In this document: positions 1-8,162 of the stretch, one piece after another
How positions within the stretch are numbered: the first letter of the stretch is position 1
How the letters are laid out: every line of letters starts with the position of its first letter
From: a virus
IMG/VR virus record: IMGVR_UViG_3300021375_000032
Span: 1-56,694 of that record
Strand: one strand, 5' to 3'
Length of the DNA: 56,694 nt
Notes under the pieces: generated by a model
Told to the model about the DNA's origin: nothing
Databases searched by the model: none
Seen by the model: only the letters and a program-made list of their open reading frames with translations
Translations under genes and position numbers: made by a program

Positions 1-353
1 AGATTGGTCGTCATGTGGATACTTTGGTACTCGGGTGTTGCATCACTGCAATAATGGTCTATAACCTTCCCAAAGTATTTATATGCAGTAGGTTCGCCGC
101 CACTAAAGCTAAAGTGAAAGTCAGTAAATCCGTTTGCACGAGCTTGACGTTTTATTTCGTCTATTGTGCGAGTGTAAACTTCTAAGGCTTGATGATCAGG
201 TGTGCTGCTTCTAGCATAGGGCCAGCAGTATGAACAATTATAATTACAGAACCTCGCAAGAATCCAAGACACTGTAAACAAGCCGGTATCCAACAAAGTT
301 TTTTGTCCGAACTTTGTTATGTCCTCAAACGGTATGTTTTGAAAATTGTTCAT
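1..353 (-). CDS. Radical SAM enzyme, C-terminus cut off by window edge
   Basis: The first 117 residues are visible. They carry the radical-SAM cluster motif C-x3-C-x2-C (Cys36, Cys40, Cys43 in CNYNCSYCWP), followed by a SGGEPT motif at about residues 84-89, the usual SAM-contacting GGE element. The enzyme should therefore bind a 4Fe-4S cluster and cleave S-adenosylmethionine to start radical chemistry; the substrate is unknown. Unlike the two other radical-SAM genes in this operon it has no cysteine-bearing N-terminal extension, so it belongs to a different subfamily. The ATG at 353 lies inside the end of the upstream gene (29-nt overlap), with no clear Shine-Dalgarno sequence, suggesting translational coupling. 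The class is certain; the specific function cannot be assigned. Confidence 0.85.
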   Translation of the reverse strand, partial: MNNFQNIPFEDITKFGQKTLLDTGLFTVSWILARFCNYNCSYCWPYARSSTPDHQALEVYTRTIDEIKRQARANGFTDFHFSFSGGEPTAYKYFGKVIDHYCSDATPEYQSIHMTTN

Positions 354-1008
354 ATAACCAATCATAATCGTTTATTTTTTTAAGTGCTTCGATATTGCCT
401 CGACTTGCTATTCCGTAAGCAGACCCTGCTTCTGCGCCTTTAATAGCCCATTCTCCATAAGGACGGTCTTTCCCAACTGTCTGCCAGACATGTAATCGAT
501 GTTCTGTTTCTTCATTTTTCTGCCTATCTATAATCTTACTACTAAGTTTACAACATTCTCTAAATGCACTGCGCCATGTGCTAAACTCGTCTGTGTTAAA
601 TGCTGTAATGTTTGCAATTTCTTCTACAGCGATAAATTTATCACTAATACTTGTAGTCATATCAGGCTTAGATAAATCCATATTCATTGTTAATTTACGA
701 GGAAATAATTTTACTCCCCCATACCCGTATACCAAATCATTAACAGGGTTTTGACTGCGCCATACATGAACATGATCTTGCTGGTGCTCAGGAACTTTAT
801 AATCAAAATTAAAGTCATCGAAGATTATTGCATCTGCATCTACAATCCAACACATTTTAGTAAAGCATTTCTTAGCTGCTCTAATATGTGCTTGGTGTAT
901 TCCGTTAACGCCATGTACACGTTTAGCCATAGGAAATCGAGCTTTTAATAAAGAATAATTAGCGTCTGCACTAGGTTCTTGGTAACTTATGAATACAATA
1001 TCATACAT
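325..1008 (-). CDS. GT-A-like glycosyltransferase family protein, paralogue of the 4631-5548 gene
   Basis: This 227-aa protein aligns along its length with the 305-aa protein at 4631-5548. Shared blocks are an N-terminal YDIxxxSYxEPxAxxNY segment, AKRVHGVxG, a VDxD motif (IVDADA at about residues 55-60), GYGGVKLFPRK, a WRxxFRE segment and VGKDxxxGEWAI. A nucleotide-sugar-like N-terminal strand followed by a DxD motif fits a GT-A fold, in which DxD binds the metal and sugar nucleotide. That is inference from motif layout; I do not recognise a characterised family. It follows the SGNH gene after 12 nt and has its own perfect sigma70-type promoter (1015-1043), whose predicted start site falls on or next to the ATG, with no Shine-Dalgarno sequence. 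It is shorter than its paralogue, lacking about 75 C-terminal residues. Confidence 0.7.
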   Translation of the reverse strand: MYDIVFISYQEPSADANYSLLKARFPMAKRVHGVNGIHQAHIRAAKKCFTKMCWIVDADAIIFDDFNFDYKVPEHQQDHVHVWRSQNPVNDLVYGYGGVKLFPRKLTMNMDLSKPDMTTSISDKFIAVEEIANITAFNTDEFSTWRSAFRECCKLSSKIIDRQKNEETEHRLHVWQTVGKDRPYGEWAIKGAEAGSAYGIASRGNIEALKKINDYDWLYEQFSKHTV

Positions 1009-1014
1009 TACGTT

Positions 1015-1043
1015 ATTATACTACCTATTACTGCTATTGTCAA
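1015..1043 (-). promoter_or_regulatory. Consensus sigma70-type promoter, probably leaderless
   Basis: Read on the minus strand, TTGACA (1043-1038) is followed by exactly 17 nt and then TATAAT (1020-1015), a perfect match to the bacterial housekeeping consensus. Six bases (AACGTA) separate the -10 box from the ATG at 1008, so a normal start site would fall on or within a base or two of the A of the start codon. No Shine-Dalgarno sequence lies at usual spacing. The -35 box sits in the end of the SGNH gene. Confidence 0.75.
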
Positions 1044-1827
1044 TTAATTTATAGCACGCATTTGCAAGCCAATTATGGGCAGCAACACCAGGATGTGATC
1101 CGTCTCTAGCCGGGGGGTCGGGCAGATTCCATAAAGTTGGATTGTCAGTAACATTAAGTAAATAGTCGTTAAAAGTATGCTTATCCCAAGTCATCCAGTG
1201 TATAGTTGTTCCATACTGCTTTGCTACTACATTCGCCCAATCAATATAATCTGTAGCATAACACGCCGAAACGTCTTCTGTAAACACACTAAATATCTGT
1301 TTATGCCGTTTTTTACTTATTATCCCGTAATGATTTACAAGGACAGTATTATAGTGCCATCTCTCAGAATGTGTATGATACTCTGGAAGAAATATCCTGC
1401 CAGGAGGCGGAAGTATTATGAATGCATCACTAACAGGATGAAGTCTAATAAAGGAAGTAAATACCTTTATTATATTTGCTATTGAAGACCCTGGCATACC
1501 TAGATTAGGAATATTTGGTATATTTAATCTTTTTGCAAGTAATTCAGAAGCTGGAGTGTTAACACCAATGCCAAAAGTACAACTACATCCAAAAAATGCA
1601 GGGGACTTTTCAAATGTCCATTCACCGCCACGAAACCCGTGTTTGTTAATATGATACTCCCACGGATCTTTTTTATAATCAATCTCTGGCTCATTATAAA
1701 GGTACGGTGTTGAGTATGATTCGCCTACACGGTTTAACAGCATACTTGAATGGTGAATGCCGTGATTATGTTTATATAACTGATCTATTTTTATTTTTGA
1801 TGATTGTATTTGAGAATATTTATTCAT
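1021..1827 (-). CDS. SGNH/GDSL-type hydrolase (putative esterase or acyltransferase-like)
   Basis: This 268-aa protein shows the SGNH family landmarks. Block I is FFGCSCTFG with the likely nucleophile Ser82, a block II-like NLGMPGSS lies at 108-114, and block V is RDGSHPG with Asp242 and His245 completing the triad. The usual block III GxND is not obvious; a PPPGR segment lies in that position. SGNH enzymes commonly remove or transfer acyl groups on sugars, so next to glycosyltransferase-like genes a role in O-acyl modification of a glycan is reasonable inference. There is no signal peptide, suggesting action in the infected cell. Its ATG overlaps the upstream radical-SAM gene by 8 nt. The fold is fairly sure; the substrate is unknown. 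Confidence 0.75.
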   Translation of the reverse strand: MNKYSQIQSSKIKIDQLYKHNHGIHHSSMLLNRVGESYSTPYLYNEPEIDYKKDPWEYHINKHGFRGGEWTFEKSPAFFGCSCTFGIGVNTPASELLAKRLNIPNIPNLGMPGSSIANIIKVFTSFIRLHPVSDAFIILPPPGRIFLPEYHTHSERWHYNTVLVNHYGIISKKRHKQIFSVFTEDVSACYATDYIDWANVVAKQYGTTIHWMTWDKHTFNDYLLNVTDNPTLWNLPDPPARDGSHPGVAAHNWLANACYKLIDNSSNR

Positions 1828-3268
1828 ATGTCGCTAGTTCTTTGTCAATATTTTTAGGATCAGGAGTTAATACCCATCCTTCTTTTTCTGCAAGTTCTGT
1901 AATACTTGCATCAGTATCTGGAATACTTTCTACCCAATCTGTTAGTATCTTAGGAAATACACTTAGGCTTTTATTTCTACGAACATCATATTGTGCATAA
2001 AATGTTTTAAAGTCACGCCATAGTGTAACTGGATTACTTGTTCTACGGTGTGGAGCATCTACCGTAACAAGATAATCAATTAGTCGTTCAATACTTGCTT
2101 TTTCAAATTCACTCCATCCAATATCGTTTTTATGTTCTTGATACCAAGTAGATAATTGCTTATGACAATGATCTTTAATATGATTAGGCAATGCTAACGG
2201 ACTTTGAAAACTTGGAAACCTTAACAAGTTTAAGCTTACTGACGGAGTTCTACTTTGTGTAAGTTCTTTTAATTTGTATACTTCATCTAAAAAGTCTGTA
2301 ATACTAAATAGGCAAAGACTATTAATAGTCATCATAATATGCACGCCTTTATAGTTTGCTTCTGTTAATACACGTTTAATATTAGATAACCACTGTTCAT
2401 AATCTAATCCATCACGAATATACTCTGCTTGAGCACCTACTGCTTCACAGCTTGTATACAATTCGAAGTTCTTCATGCCTTGAGTTTTTTCAATTAATTT
2501 GTCTATAATACTTTCTTTAGCAATAAGGTTACTATTAATTGCAAATCTCATGTCCGAATCTTGATTATTAAACCAGTCAAATAACTTCCAAGTATTTGCA
2601 CTCATCATGGGTTCGCCGCCTGTGATGCGCAATTCTTCTAAACTATCTGATAGACCGCTATCCCACCATTTCCAAAATGCTTGAATATAAGGATTATCTT
2701 CGTCATTATCATAAGGCTGTGTCCACGAACCGTCTTGCTGAAAGGCACCCGCGCCGTCACTTACAAGATTAGTATAATTACCATTCTTTTTAATATCTTT
2801 TGCCCATGTAGTACTAAAACTTGCATTACAATAACTACAAGCTAAATTACATGTTCTGTCAAACGCAATTTCAAATGTTTTTAAATTAACATTTGCATGA
2901 TGATCCATATCGTATGCACGTTGTAATTCTTCGTCGGAATAGATAATACTTTTAAAAGTCCTGTCACTAACTGCGTCGTTTTTCATATCTTCCATTTTCC
3001 AGCAGTATTCGCACTCAGCTGGGCGTTCACCGTTCTGCATCATGCGGCGCATTTCTTTTTTGTGCTTAGTATTATGAATAGCGGTGTAATCTTCTTCAAC
3101 TTCTACTAATGGAATTTTGTGAGCAGGCGGGTGATGACAACTGGCCGTAGTGCCGCTTCCGAGCCAGGTAGTAGCATTAAACCACTTAGCACCGCAAAAG
3201 CTTGTACTTTTGCTGTCTATTACCCGATTTCTATATTGCTGTAGACTTTCGTCAGGCTTCTTTGGCAT
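1820..3268 (-). CDS. Twitch-domain radical SAM protein (copy 1)
   Basis: This 482-aa enzyme has a radical-SAM cluster motif CNLACSYC (Cys140, Cys144, Cys147) and RITGGEP at 214-220. Before the SAM domain lies an extension with four cysteines, Cys25, Cys44 (SCHHPPAHKIP), Cys86 and Cys89 (ECEYCWKMED), which resembles the N-terminal twitch region of the class annotated as N-twitch radical SAM proteins and probably binds an auxiliary Fe-S cluster. All four positions are identical in number to those of the neighbouring 460-aa paralogue. The reaction is unknown; relatives occur in phages and bacteria without assigned function. The start overlaps the upstream gene by 17 nt, so the two copies are likely co-translated. 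A gene duplication is the simplest origin. Confidence 0.85.
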   Translation of the reverse strand: MPKKPDESLQQYRNRVIDSKSTSFCGAKWFNATTWLGSGTTASCHHPPAHKIPLVEVEEDYTAIHNTKHKKEMRRMMQNGERPAECEYCWKMEDMKNDAVSDRTFKSIIYSDEELQRAYDMDHHANVNLKTFEIAFDRTCNLACSYCNASFSTTWAKDIKKNGNYTNLVSDGAGAFQQDGSWTQPYDNDEDNPYIQAFWKWWDSGLSDSLEELRITGGEPMMSANTWKLFDWFNNQDSDMRFAINSNLIAKESIIDKLIEKTQGMKNFELYTSCEAVGAQAEYIRDGLDYEQWLSNIKRVLTEANYKGVHIMMTINSLCLFSITDFLDEVYKLKELTQSRTPSVSLNLLRFPSFQSPLALPNHIKDHCHKQLSTWYQEHKNDIGWSEFEKASIERLIDYLVTVDAPHRRTSNPVTLWRDFKTFYAQYDVRRNKSLSVFPKILTDWVESIPDTDASITELAEKEGWVLTPDPKNIDKELATYE

Positions 3269-4634
3269 TCCATTCCTCTAATAAGTTGGCAAACTCCGGA
3301 AAAGTTTGGCTAAAATTTTTGTTTCTTCTTTTATCGTATGCGTGTATATATCTTACAAAATCTTGACGATGTTCAGTTGCTGGCTTAGTGTTGCGTAAAT
3401 ATTCGCAAAGTCGGTTTATTTGATCGTACTCTTCTAAATAAATTCTGGCATATTTTTCTGGACTATAATACTTTAACCAATTTTTACAAGTTAGCTCAAT
3501 TGAATTAGCTATTTCTGTACGAGTTTTTTTATCTAATAATGTACACTGAAGATGGGGCGGCCAATGCATTATATTAATACTAAGTGGTATTCTATTCCAC
3601 TCAAAGCTATTATTATAGATTTTACGCAAATCCATAACTGCTGTAATAAACTCAACAAATGTTGTTAGACTTAAAATATTAACTGTAGTCATAATAGCAA
3701 CTGTACTGTTTGTTTCTTTAAGAAATCTTTGTATGTTTTTAAGCCAAACATTATAATTTAATCCGTCACGAGCATATTCAGCTTGTTCACTAATACTTTC
3801 TAAACTGGTGTAGATATCAACTTTTACGCCAACTACTGAAAGAGCATTAACCTTTTCAATTAGTTTATCTATTAGTTTATCTTCGACACAACCATTTGTG
3901 TTTATAGCAATGTCTAAATCTTTACGAGGATGCTCAATAAGATAATCTAATAGTTTCCAAGTATCTTTTGACATAGTAGGCTCGCCGCCTGTAATACGTA
4001 ACACTTTTAAATACGGCAATGCATCAGGAAACCATTTCCAAAAGGCTTCTACATACGGATTATAGTCTCTGTTTCGATATGGCATTTTGCCAGACTGTTC
4101 TAAATAATTTAAATCATGTGCGCCGTGTTCAGTTGGATAAGGACCGTTTTGTTTTACATCTTCCATCCATTTACTGCTAATCTCAGGCGAACAATATGCA
4201 CATGCAAAGTTACATGCATTGCTAAAACTAACTTCTAAATAACTTGGGTATACATTGTCTTGCGGATTGCTTTTTGCAATATCTTCAAATCTATCCCATG
4301 CCCATGTGTCGCTTGTTTTATAATGTCTGTCACTAAAGTAATTTTTATCTAAGTCTTCAATCTTCCAACAGTATCCACATTCGCTAGGACGTTCTCCATT
4401 AAGCATCTTAGCACGTTGTGCTTTTTTAAATTGACTGTTGTGTAATGCAGCAGGATCTGTTGCAATTTCTTCTAATGGTATTTTGTGCGGTGCCGGATGG
4501 TGACAACTGTGATTGTATCCATTTTGAAGCATAAGTGTAGTTTGTAGCCATTTAGCCGTACAAAAACTACAACTTACGTTGTTAATTTTTTCACGCTTTT
4601 CTTTAAGTATTTGGATACGCTGTTCGTTGCTCAT
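3252..4634 (-). CDS. Twitch-domain radical SAM protein (copy 2)
   Basis: This 460-aa paralogue of the gene at 1820-3268 has cluster cysteines Cys141, Cys145 and Cys148 (CNFACAYC), RITGGEP at 213-219, and the same N-terminal cysteines Cys25, Cys44 (SCHHPAPHKIP), Cys86 and Cys89 (ECGYCWKIED). It also shares a YNPYVEAFWKW-like block before GGEP. The pair is diverged across the rest of the length, so the copies may act on different substrates or form a heterodimer; both are inference. The start ATG shares an ATGA overlap with the stop of the glycosyltransferase-like gene upstream. The function is unknown beyond the radical-SAM class. Confidence 0.85.
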   Translation of the reverse strand: MSNEQRIQILKEKREKINNVSCSFCTAKWLQTTLMLQNGYNHSCHHPAPHKIPLEEIATDPAALHNSQFKKAQRAKMLNGERPSECGYCWKIEDLDKNYFSDRHYKTSDTWAWDRFEDIAKSNPQDNVYPSYLEVSFSNACNFACAYCSPEISSKWMEDVKQNGPYPTEHGAHDLNYLEQSGKMPYRNRDYNPYVEAFWKWFPDALPYLKVLRITGGEPTMSKDTWKLLDYLIEHPRKDLDIAINTNGCVEDKLIDKLIEKVNALSVVGVKVDIYTSLESISEQAEYARDGLNYNVWLKNIQRFLKETNSTVAIMTTVNILSLTTFVEFITAVMDLRKIYNNSFEWNRIPLSINIMHWPPHLQCTLLDKKTRTEIANSIELTCKNWLKYYSPEKYARIYLEEYDQINRLCEYLRNTKPATEHRQDFVRYIHAYDKRRNKNFSQTFPEFANLLEEWNAKEA

Positions 4635-5548
4635 AACTTTTCTATAAACCTTTGATGATCAGTTCTCGAAGGATGCTGATATACTGATTTAAAGAATTTA
4701 CTTTGTTGTGCATCAAGTGGTTGTTCTGCGATAGGAATATCTAGTTGATCAATTAATTTAATACCATATTCTTCGATTTCGTAATCAACATCTTCAATTG
4801 ACTCAAAAGAAACTTTCCATAAATCATTTAGATACTTAAAGTCTCGAACTTGAATGTAATCCCAGTCAGTACACATAGTCATGTACAATCCTGCTCTTGT
4901 TCCAAGTATAGCCCAGTCACCGTTTTCTATATCTTTGCCCACCATACTCCATATGTACAGCCAGTGCAAGCAGCGCCAGTGATTGTTTTTTAGTTCTTCT
5001 TTCGAAATTCTTACGCCGCGATCAGTTGCAAGTTTAACACCTTCTCTAAATCCTGCTCGCCATGCTTGTGCAGGAGTTTCATTATTGTACACATCGCTAT
5101 AACAACTGTTCATTTGAATATATTGTGCATCCCAGCAAAAGTCTACTTGAGCATGAGCATTATTAGGATCTGCATTTTCGTGTGTGCGCATATTAAGAAC
5201 GTATTTTTTAGGCCAACATTTTAGTCCGCCGTTGCCGTACATTAAACCATTAATCTCATTTCTGCCGCACCAGCTAATTACAGTATTTTGTAAATCTGCG
5301 TGTTCATCAAAATCAATTTCTTGATTTAGAAATTCTTCGCGTATGCGATTGTCGCCGTCTACTGTAATAAAGCGTTCTGTTTCACTTAATTCTGCGCAGG
5401 CTTTGTGTGCTGCATCTGATCCTTCTACTCCGTGTACACGCTTTGCCCAAGGTACCTTTTTACATAAGTCAGCATAGTTTTTTTCAGCATTAGGCTCGTC
5501 GTAACTAAGATAAATGATATCGTAATCGATTGGTTTAAATTTTGTCAT
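4631..5548 (-). CDS. GT-A-like glycosyltransferase family protein
   Basis: This is the longer (305-aa) paralogue of the 325-1008 gene. It opens with a strand-like YDIIYLSYDEPNAEKNY and AKRVHGVEG, and carries TVDGDN at about 72-77 as a likely metal/nucleotide-sugar DxD motif. It shares YGNGGLKCWPKK, AWRAGFREG and VGKDIENGDWAI with the paralogue. The extra C-terminal 75 residues are acidic and not recognised. Position between an unknown 311-aa protein and the two twitch radical-SAM genes, with 1-nt and 4-nt overlaps, makes it part of one transcript. Glycosyl transfer is inferred from fold-level motifs; acceptor and donor are unknown. Confidence 0.7.
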   Translation of the reverse strand: MTKFKPIDYDIIYLSYDEPNAEKNYADLCKKVPWAKRVHGVEGSDAAHKACAELSETERFITVDGDNRIREEFLNQEIDFDEHADLQNTVISWCGRNEINGLMYGNGGLKCWPKKYVLNMRTHENADPNNAHAQVDFCWDAQYIQMNSCYSDVYNNETPAQAWRAGFREGVKLATDRGVRISKEELKNNHWRCLHWLYIWSMVGKDIENGDWAILGTRAGLYMTMCTDWDYIQVRDFKYLNDLWKVSFESIEDVDYEIEEYGIKLIDQLDIPIAEQPLDAQQSKFFKSVYQHPSRTDHQRFIEKL

Positions 5549-6483
5549 TATATAATCTCGTGTGCATAGTTTTCAAAATATTTTGCTGTATATATACTTA
5601 CATTGTTAGCATCATGTTCTACATCATATATGAACGGAATAGTTGGCGAAGATTCCATAACTAAATCACCTACAGTAAATTCTAAACTTCTATAAAATAT
5701 ATTAGGATCGTGTTTAGCAGTAATACTAAAATAAAGTGTTTCTTTAGGATTATACCCGCTCATACGTAAGAATTTTTTAGTATGAATATTAAGTGAAATT
5801 CTCCAAACACCATCATTGGTATTTTGTCGTATAATAATATCATATTTTTCGTTATTAGAAACAGGTTCGAAATCAAACACAAATATACTATTATTTTTTA
5901 GAATCAAATCTCCAATATCTATTGTATTATCTATTTTTAGTTCTTTATTTTCATCACTGAGCAATTTTACATTTTTGACAATAAGTTCTGCATTGTCTAT
6001 ATTAAATTTAGTATTTGCAGGTTGATCTTTTATTACTTTGTAAACATTGTTATTTTTCCAAACATGCTGACCTGCAAGATGAAATAATTCGTCATACCAT
6101 ACATCAATATGCATACCGACATATTGAGGGGTTAGTATTTGTCGTTTAGTAAAATCATCTATGTATTCTCTAATATCAAGCATCGGTAACTGATAACACA
6201 TTGTGTCTGCGGTTTTAAACGTATCATCATATGCAACTTCTTTTAATCGTAGCTGTTTTAAACTAACATCATATGCAATTACAAATTCGTCTGTGCGTCT
6301 TTCTCCTGTAAGAATAGGCTTAACTTCGTTAGTTTCAATTTCAAAAACTTCAAAACCCTCTTCAGCAATATTTTTTGAACTAATCTTATGTATTTTGCCA
6401 TTTTCTTTGTTGTAATATACATAAGATTGAGTACTTGCAGGGACTGTACTAAGTCGATTAATTAATGATTGTAAATCAGACAT
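5548..6483 (-). CDS. Conserved accessory protein of unknown function
   Basis: This 311-aa protein has no motif that I recognise. It has no signal peptide, membrane segment or cysteine cluster; it is rich in beta-strand-like alternation and acidic/asparagine residues, and includes a histidine/tryptophan patch (DVWYDELFHLAGQHVW) near residues 128-143. The start ATG overlaps the upstream glycosyltransferase-like gene by 8 nt, and its TAA overlaps the next ATG by one base. Tight packing inside the radical-SAM/glycosyltransferase operon suggests a shared process, perhaps as substrate or accessory subunit, but this is only context. A structural prediction would be the most useful next evidence. Confidence 0.6.
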   Translation of the reverse strand: MSDLQSLINRLSTVPASTQSYVYYNKENGKIHKISSKNIAEEGFEVFEIETNEVKPILTGERRTDEFVIAYDVSLKQLRLKEVAYDDTFKTADTMCYQLPMLDIREYIDDFTKRQILTPQYVGMHIDVWYDELFHLAGQHVWKNNNVYKVIKDQPANTKFNIDNAELIVKNVKLLSDENKELKIDNTIDIGDLILKNNSIFVFDFEPVSNNEKYDIIIRQNTNDGVWRISLNIHTKKFLRMSGYNPKETLYFSITAKHDPNIFYRSLEFTVGDLVMESSPTIPFIYDVEHDANNVSIYTAKYFENYAHEII

Positions 6484-7318
6484 TTATTAGACTCCTGTGT
6501 CTTTCTAATACTGGTGATTTTTCTATAAAATCTTTTTCTGTATAATGCAGTATTCCAGTTTGGGCATAATTACCAATTTTTATGCTTCCGTCTTTAGATA
6601 CATAAACGCCTACTTGATCCTGCCAGCTTGATTGCACATTTGTCCATCCTTGACAATGAGGCTTCATATGTGTAAAACTTGGAAATTTTGCAATTTTGTT
6701 TGTAATAGTAGATTCGCAATCTAATATACGTGTTACAATAGCAGCACATACATCTATACTTACATGTTTAGGACGAGTCGATCCTTCTAGATGCTGTTCA
6801 TAAAATGCTTCCCAATTGTTAACTACTAATTCTAACCAATTATAAAACTCTTGAGCAAAATCACATTTTTTAAAATAGTGAAATCCACTAAACAAGTTAG
6901 GTAACTTGTTTTCTATAAATGTTTTTCTATAGTAACTGGTGTCTGCACGTTCGCCTCTGTAATTTAATACATTGCTAGCGAAAAACATTTCATACTTAGA
7001 CAAAAATTTCCACCATGTATCAATATTTTGCAATATTAACATGTCAGTATCCATTACAATTGTTTCATCGTATGGAGTTGCGTGGTATAATTTCCAACGA
7101 TTTTCAACTTTCCAGTCTGAATTTTCAGCACTGTCATTAAACGGAATAGGAATAATTTTATCAAACAATTTTTTATATTCATCTGGCACGTTATCGTTTG
7201 TAACAATACTAATAGGTACACTGTTATGTACTTGCAAACTCATTGCTAATACGCATGCTTGTTCTACATAATTGTCTGTTGTGTTATTTTGGGCAAGAAC
7301 TACAATTCCTTTAGTCAT
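6476..7318 (-). CDS. GT-A-like glycosyltransferase (copy 2 of a tandem pair)
   Basis: Translated from the ATG at 7318 this is 280 aa. A longer reading would need a TTG at 7336, but the ATG gives the same MTKG opening as the neighbouring paralogue and has an AAGAG sequence 7 nt upstream, so I prefer it. The protein has an N-terminal Rossmann-like strand, PISIVTND, a FDKIIPIPF segment and the motif YDETIVMDTDMLI, where DTD is the expected metal/sugar-nucleotide site of GT-A enzymes. A CxxGW-like patch (HCQGWTN) lies near residue 222. The ATG sits inside the upstream stop region as ATGACTAA, an 8-nt overlap repeated at the next junction upstream. Confidence 0.75.
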   Translation of the reverse strand: MTKGIVVLAQNNTTDNYVEQACVLAMSLQVHNSVPISIVTNDNVPDEYKKLFDKIIPIPFNDSAENSDWKVENRWKLYHATPYDETIVMDTDMLILQNIDTWWKFLSKYEMFFASNVLNYRGERADTSYYRKTFIENKLPNLFSGFHYFKKCDFAQEFYNWLELVVNNWEAFYEQHLEGSTRPKHVSIDVCAAIVTRILDCESTITNKIAKFPSFTHMKPHCQGWTNVQSSWQDQVGVYVSKDGSIKIGNYAQTGILHYTEKDFIEKSPVLERHRSLINV

Positions 7319-8162
7319 CTGCAAACTCTTTATCAATTATTCTATTAAGGCTAATTTTATTCATTACATGAATACTTTGTCCTGATGTTTTTAATGCTGT
7401 ATACTCACCTAAATAGTCTTTCTTTTCTACTAAAAACATCATATCATCGCCGTTTAATTGCCATAGTACATCTTTATCAATAGTATACATCATACTTCCT
7501 GGTAAATCTTGTACAAAATTTCCGTTTTGAAATCCGTTCATAATATGTATAGCAATACTAAAAGCAAAATCATTTCTAAATAAACTGGATGTTATTTGAT
7601 AAACACGTCTATAATGATTCCATTCATCTTCGATATGTTTTATAAGATCAAAGAAAACTTTGTTTGTTTGTGTTTTTCTAAAATACACAACGGTTGCCCA
7701 GTAAAACTCAACACTAGTATTACTAATAAATTCAAATTCATCCTCTTCTCTAACCTTTGCAATATCATCTGACTGTCTATATAACATAAGATTAGATTTA
7801 GATTCAAAACATGATTTTAATAAGTCGTTTGATATAATGTAATCTGTATCCATTAGCAGTGTTTCGTCATAGGGCGAAAGATCATAAACGCTTGCTCTAT
7901 TACTGTTTTTAAAATTAGCGGTCTTTTTAGATAAACTACCGTCAAAGAAATATCGAGTATTTGTTCCTTTAGAATATTCTAAAGGAATAATTTTATCAAA
8001 ATCCTTAGTACCAAACGTATCTGTCAAATAGTCTACACTATCGGTAGCAATAGTTACAGGCATACCAAGATGATTTTTTATTCTTCTTGCCAGAAACACT
8101 GCTTGTTTTACATAGTCTATAAAACCGTTATTTTTTGCAATTAAAAATACACCCTTAGTCAT
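7311..8162 (-). CDS. GT-A-like glycosyltransferase (copy 1 of a tandem pair)
   Basis: This 283-aa paralogue of the gene at 6476-7318 shares MTKGVFLIAKNN, PVTIATD, FDKIIPLEY and YDETLLMDTDYII (DTD metal motif). The ATG at 8162 is preferred over the TTG at 8168 because it matches the paralogue and forms the same ATGACTAA overlap with the preceding stop codon. Conservation is strongest in the nucleotide-binding half; the C-terminal halves differ, as expected if the two enzymes use different acceptors. It probably acts in the infected-cell cytoplasm because there is no signal peptide. The target, whether host glycan, phage fibre or DNA, cannot be told from sequence. Confidence 0.75.
   Translation of the reverse strand: MTKGVFLIAKNNGFIDYVKQAVFLARRIKNHLGMPVTIATDSVDYLTDTFGTKDFDKIIPLEYSKGTNTRYFFDGSLSKKTANFKNSNRASVYDLSPYDETLLMDTDYIISNDLLKSCFESKSNLMLYRQSDDIAKVREEDEFEFISNTSVEFYWATVVYFRKTQTNKVFFDLIKHIEDEWNHYRRVYQITSSLFRNDFAFSIAIHIMNGFQNGNFVQDLPGSMMYTIDKDVLWQLNGDDMMFLVEKKDYLGEYTALKTSGQSIHVMNKISLNRIIDKEFADD

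Noticed and set aside
1843-1848. TTGACA on the minus strand near the SGNH start
   Set aside because: No -10 box at 16-18 nt; it is explained by the codons of the radical-SAM C-terminus.
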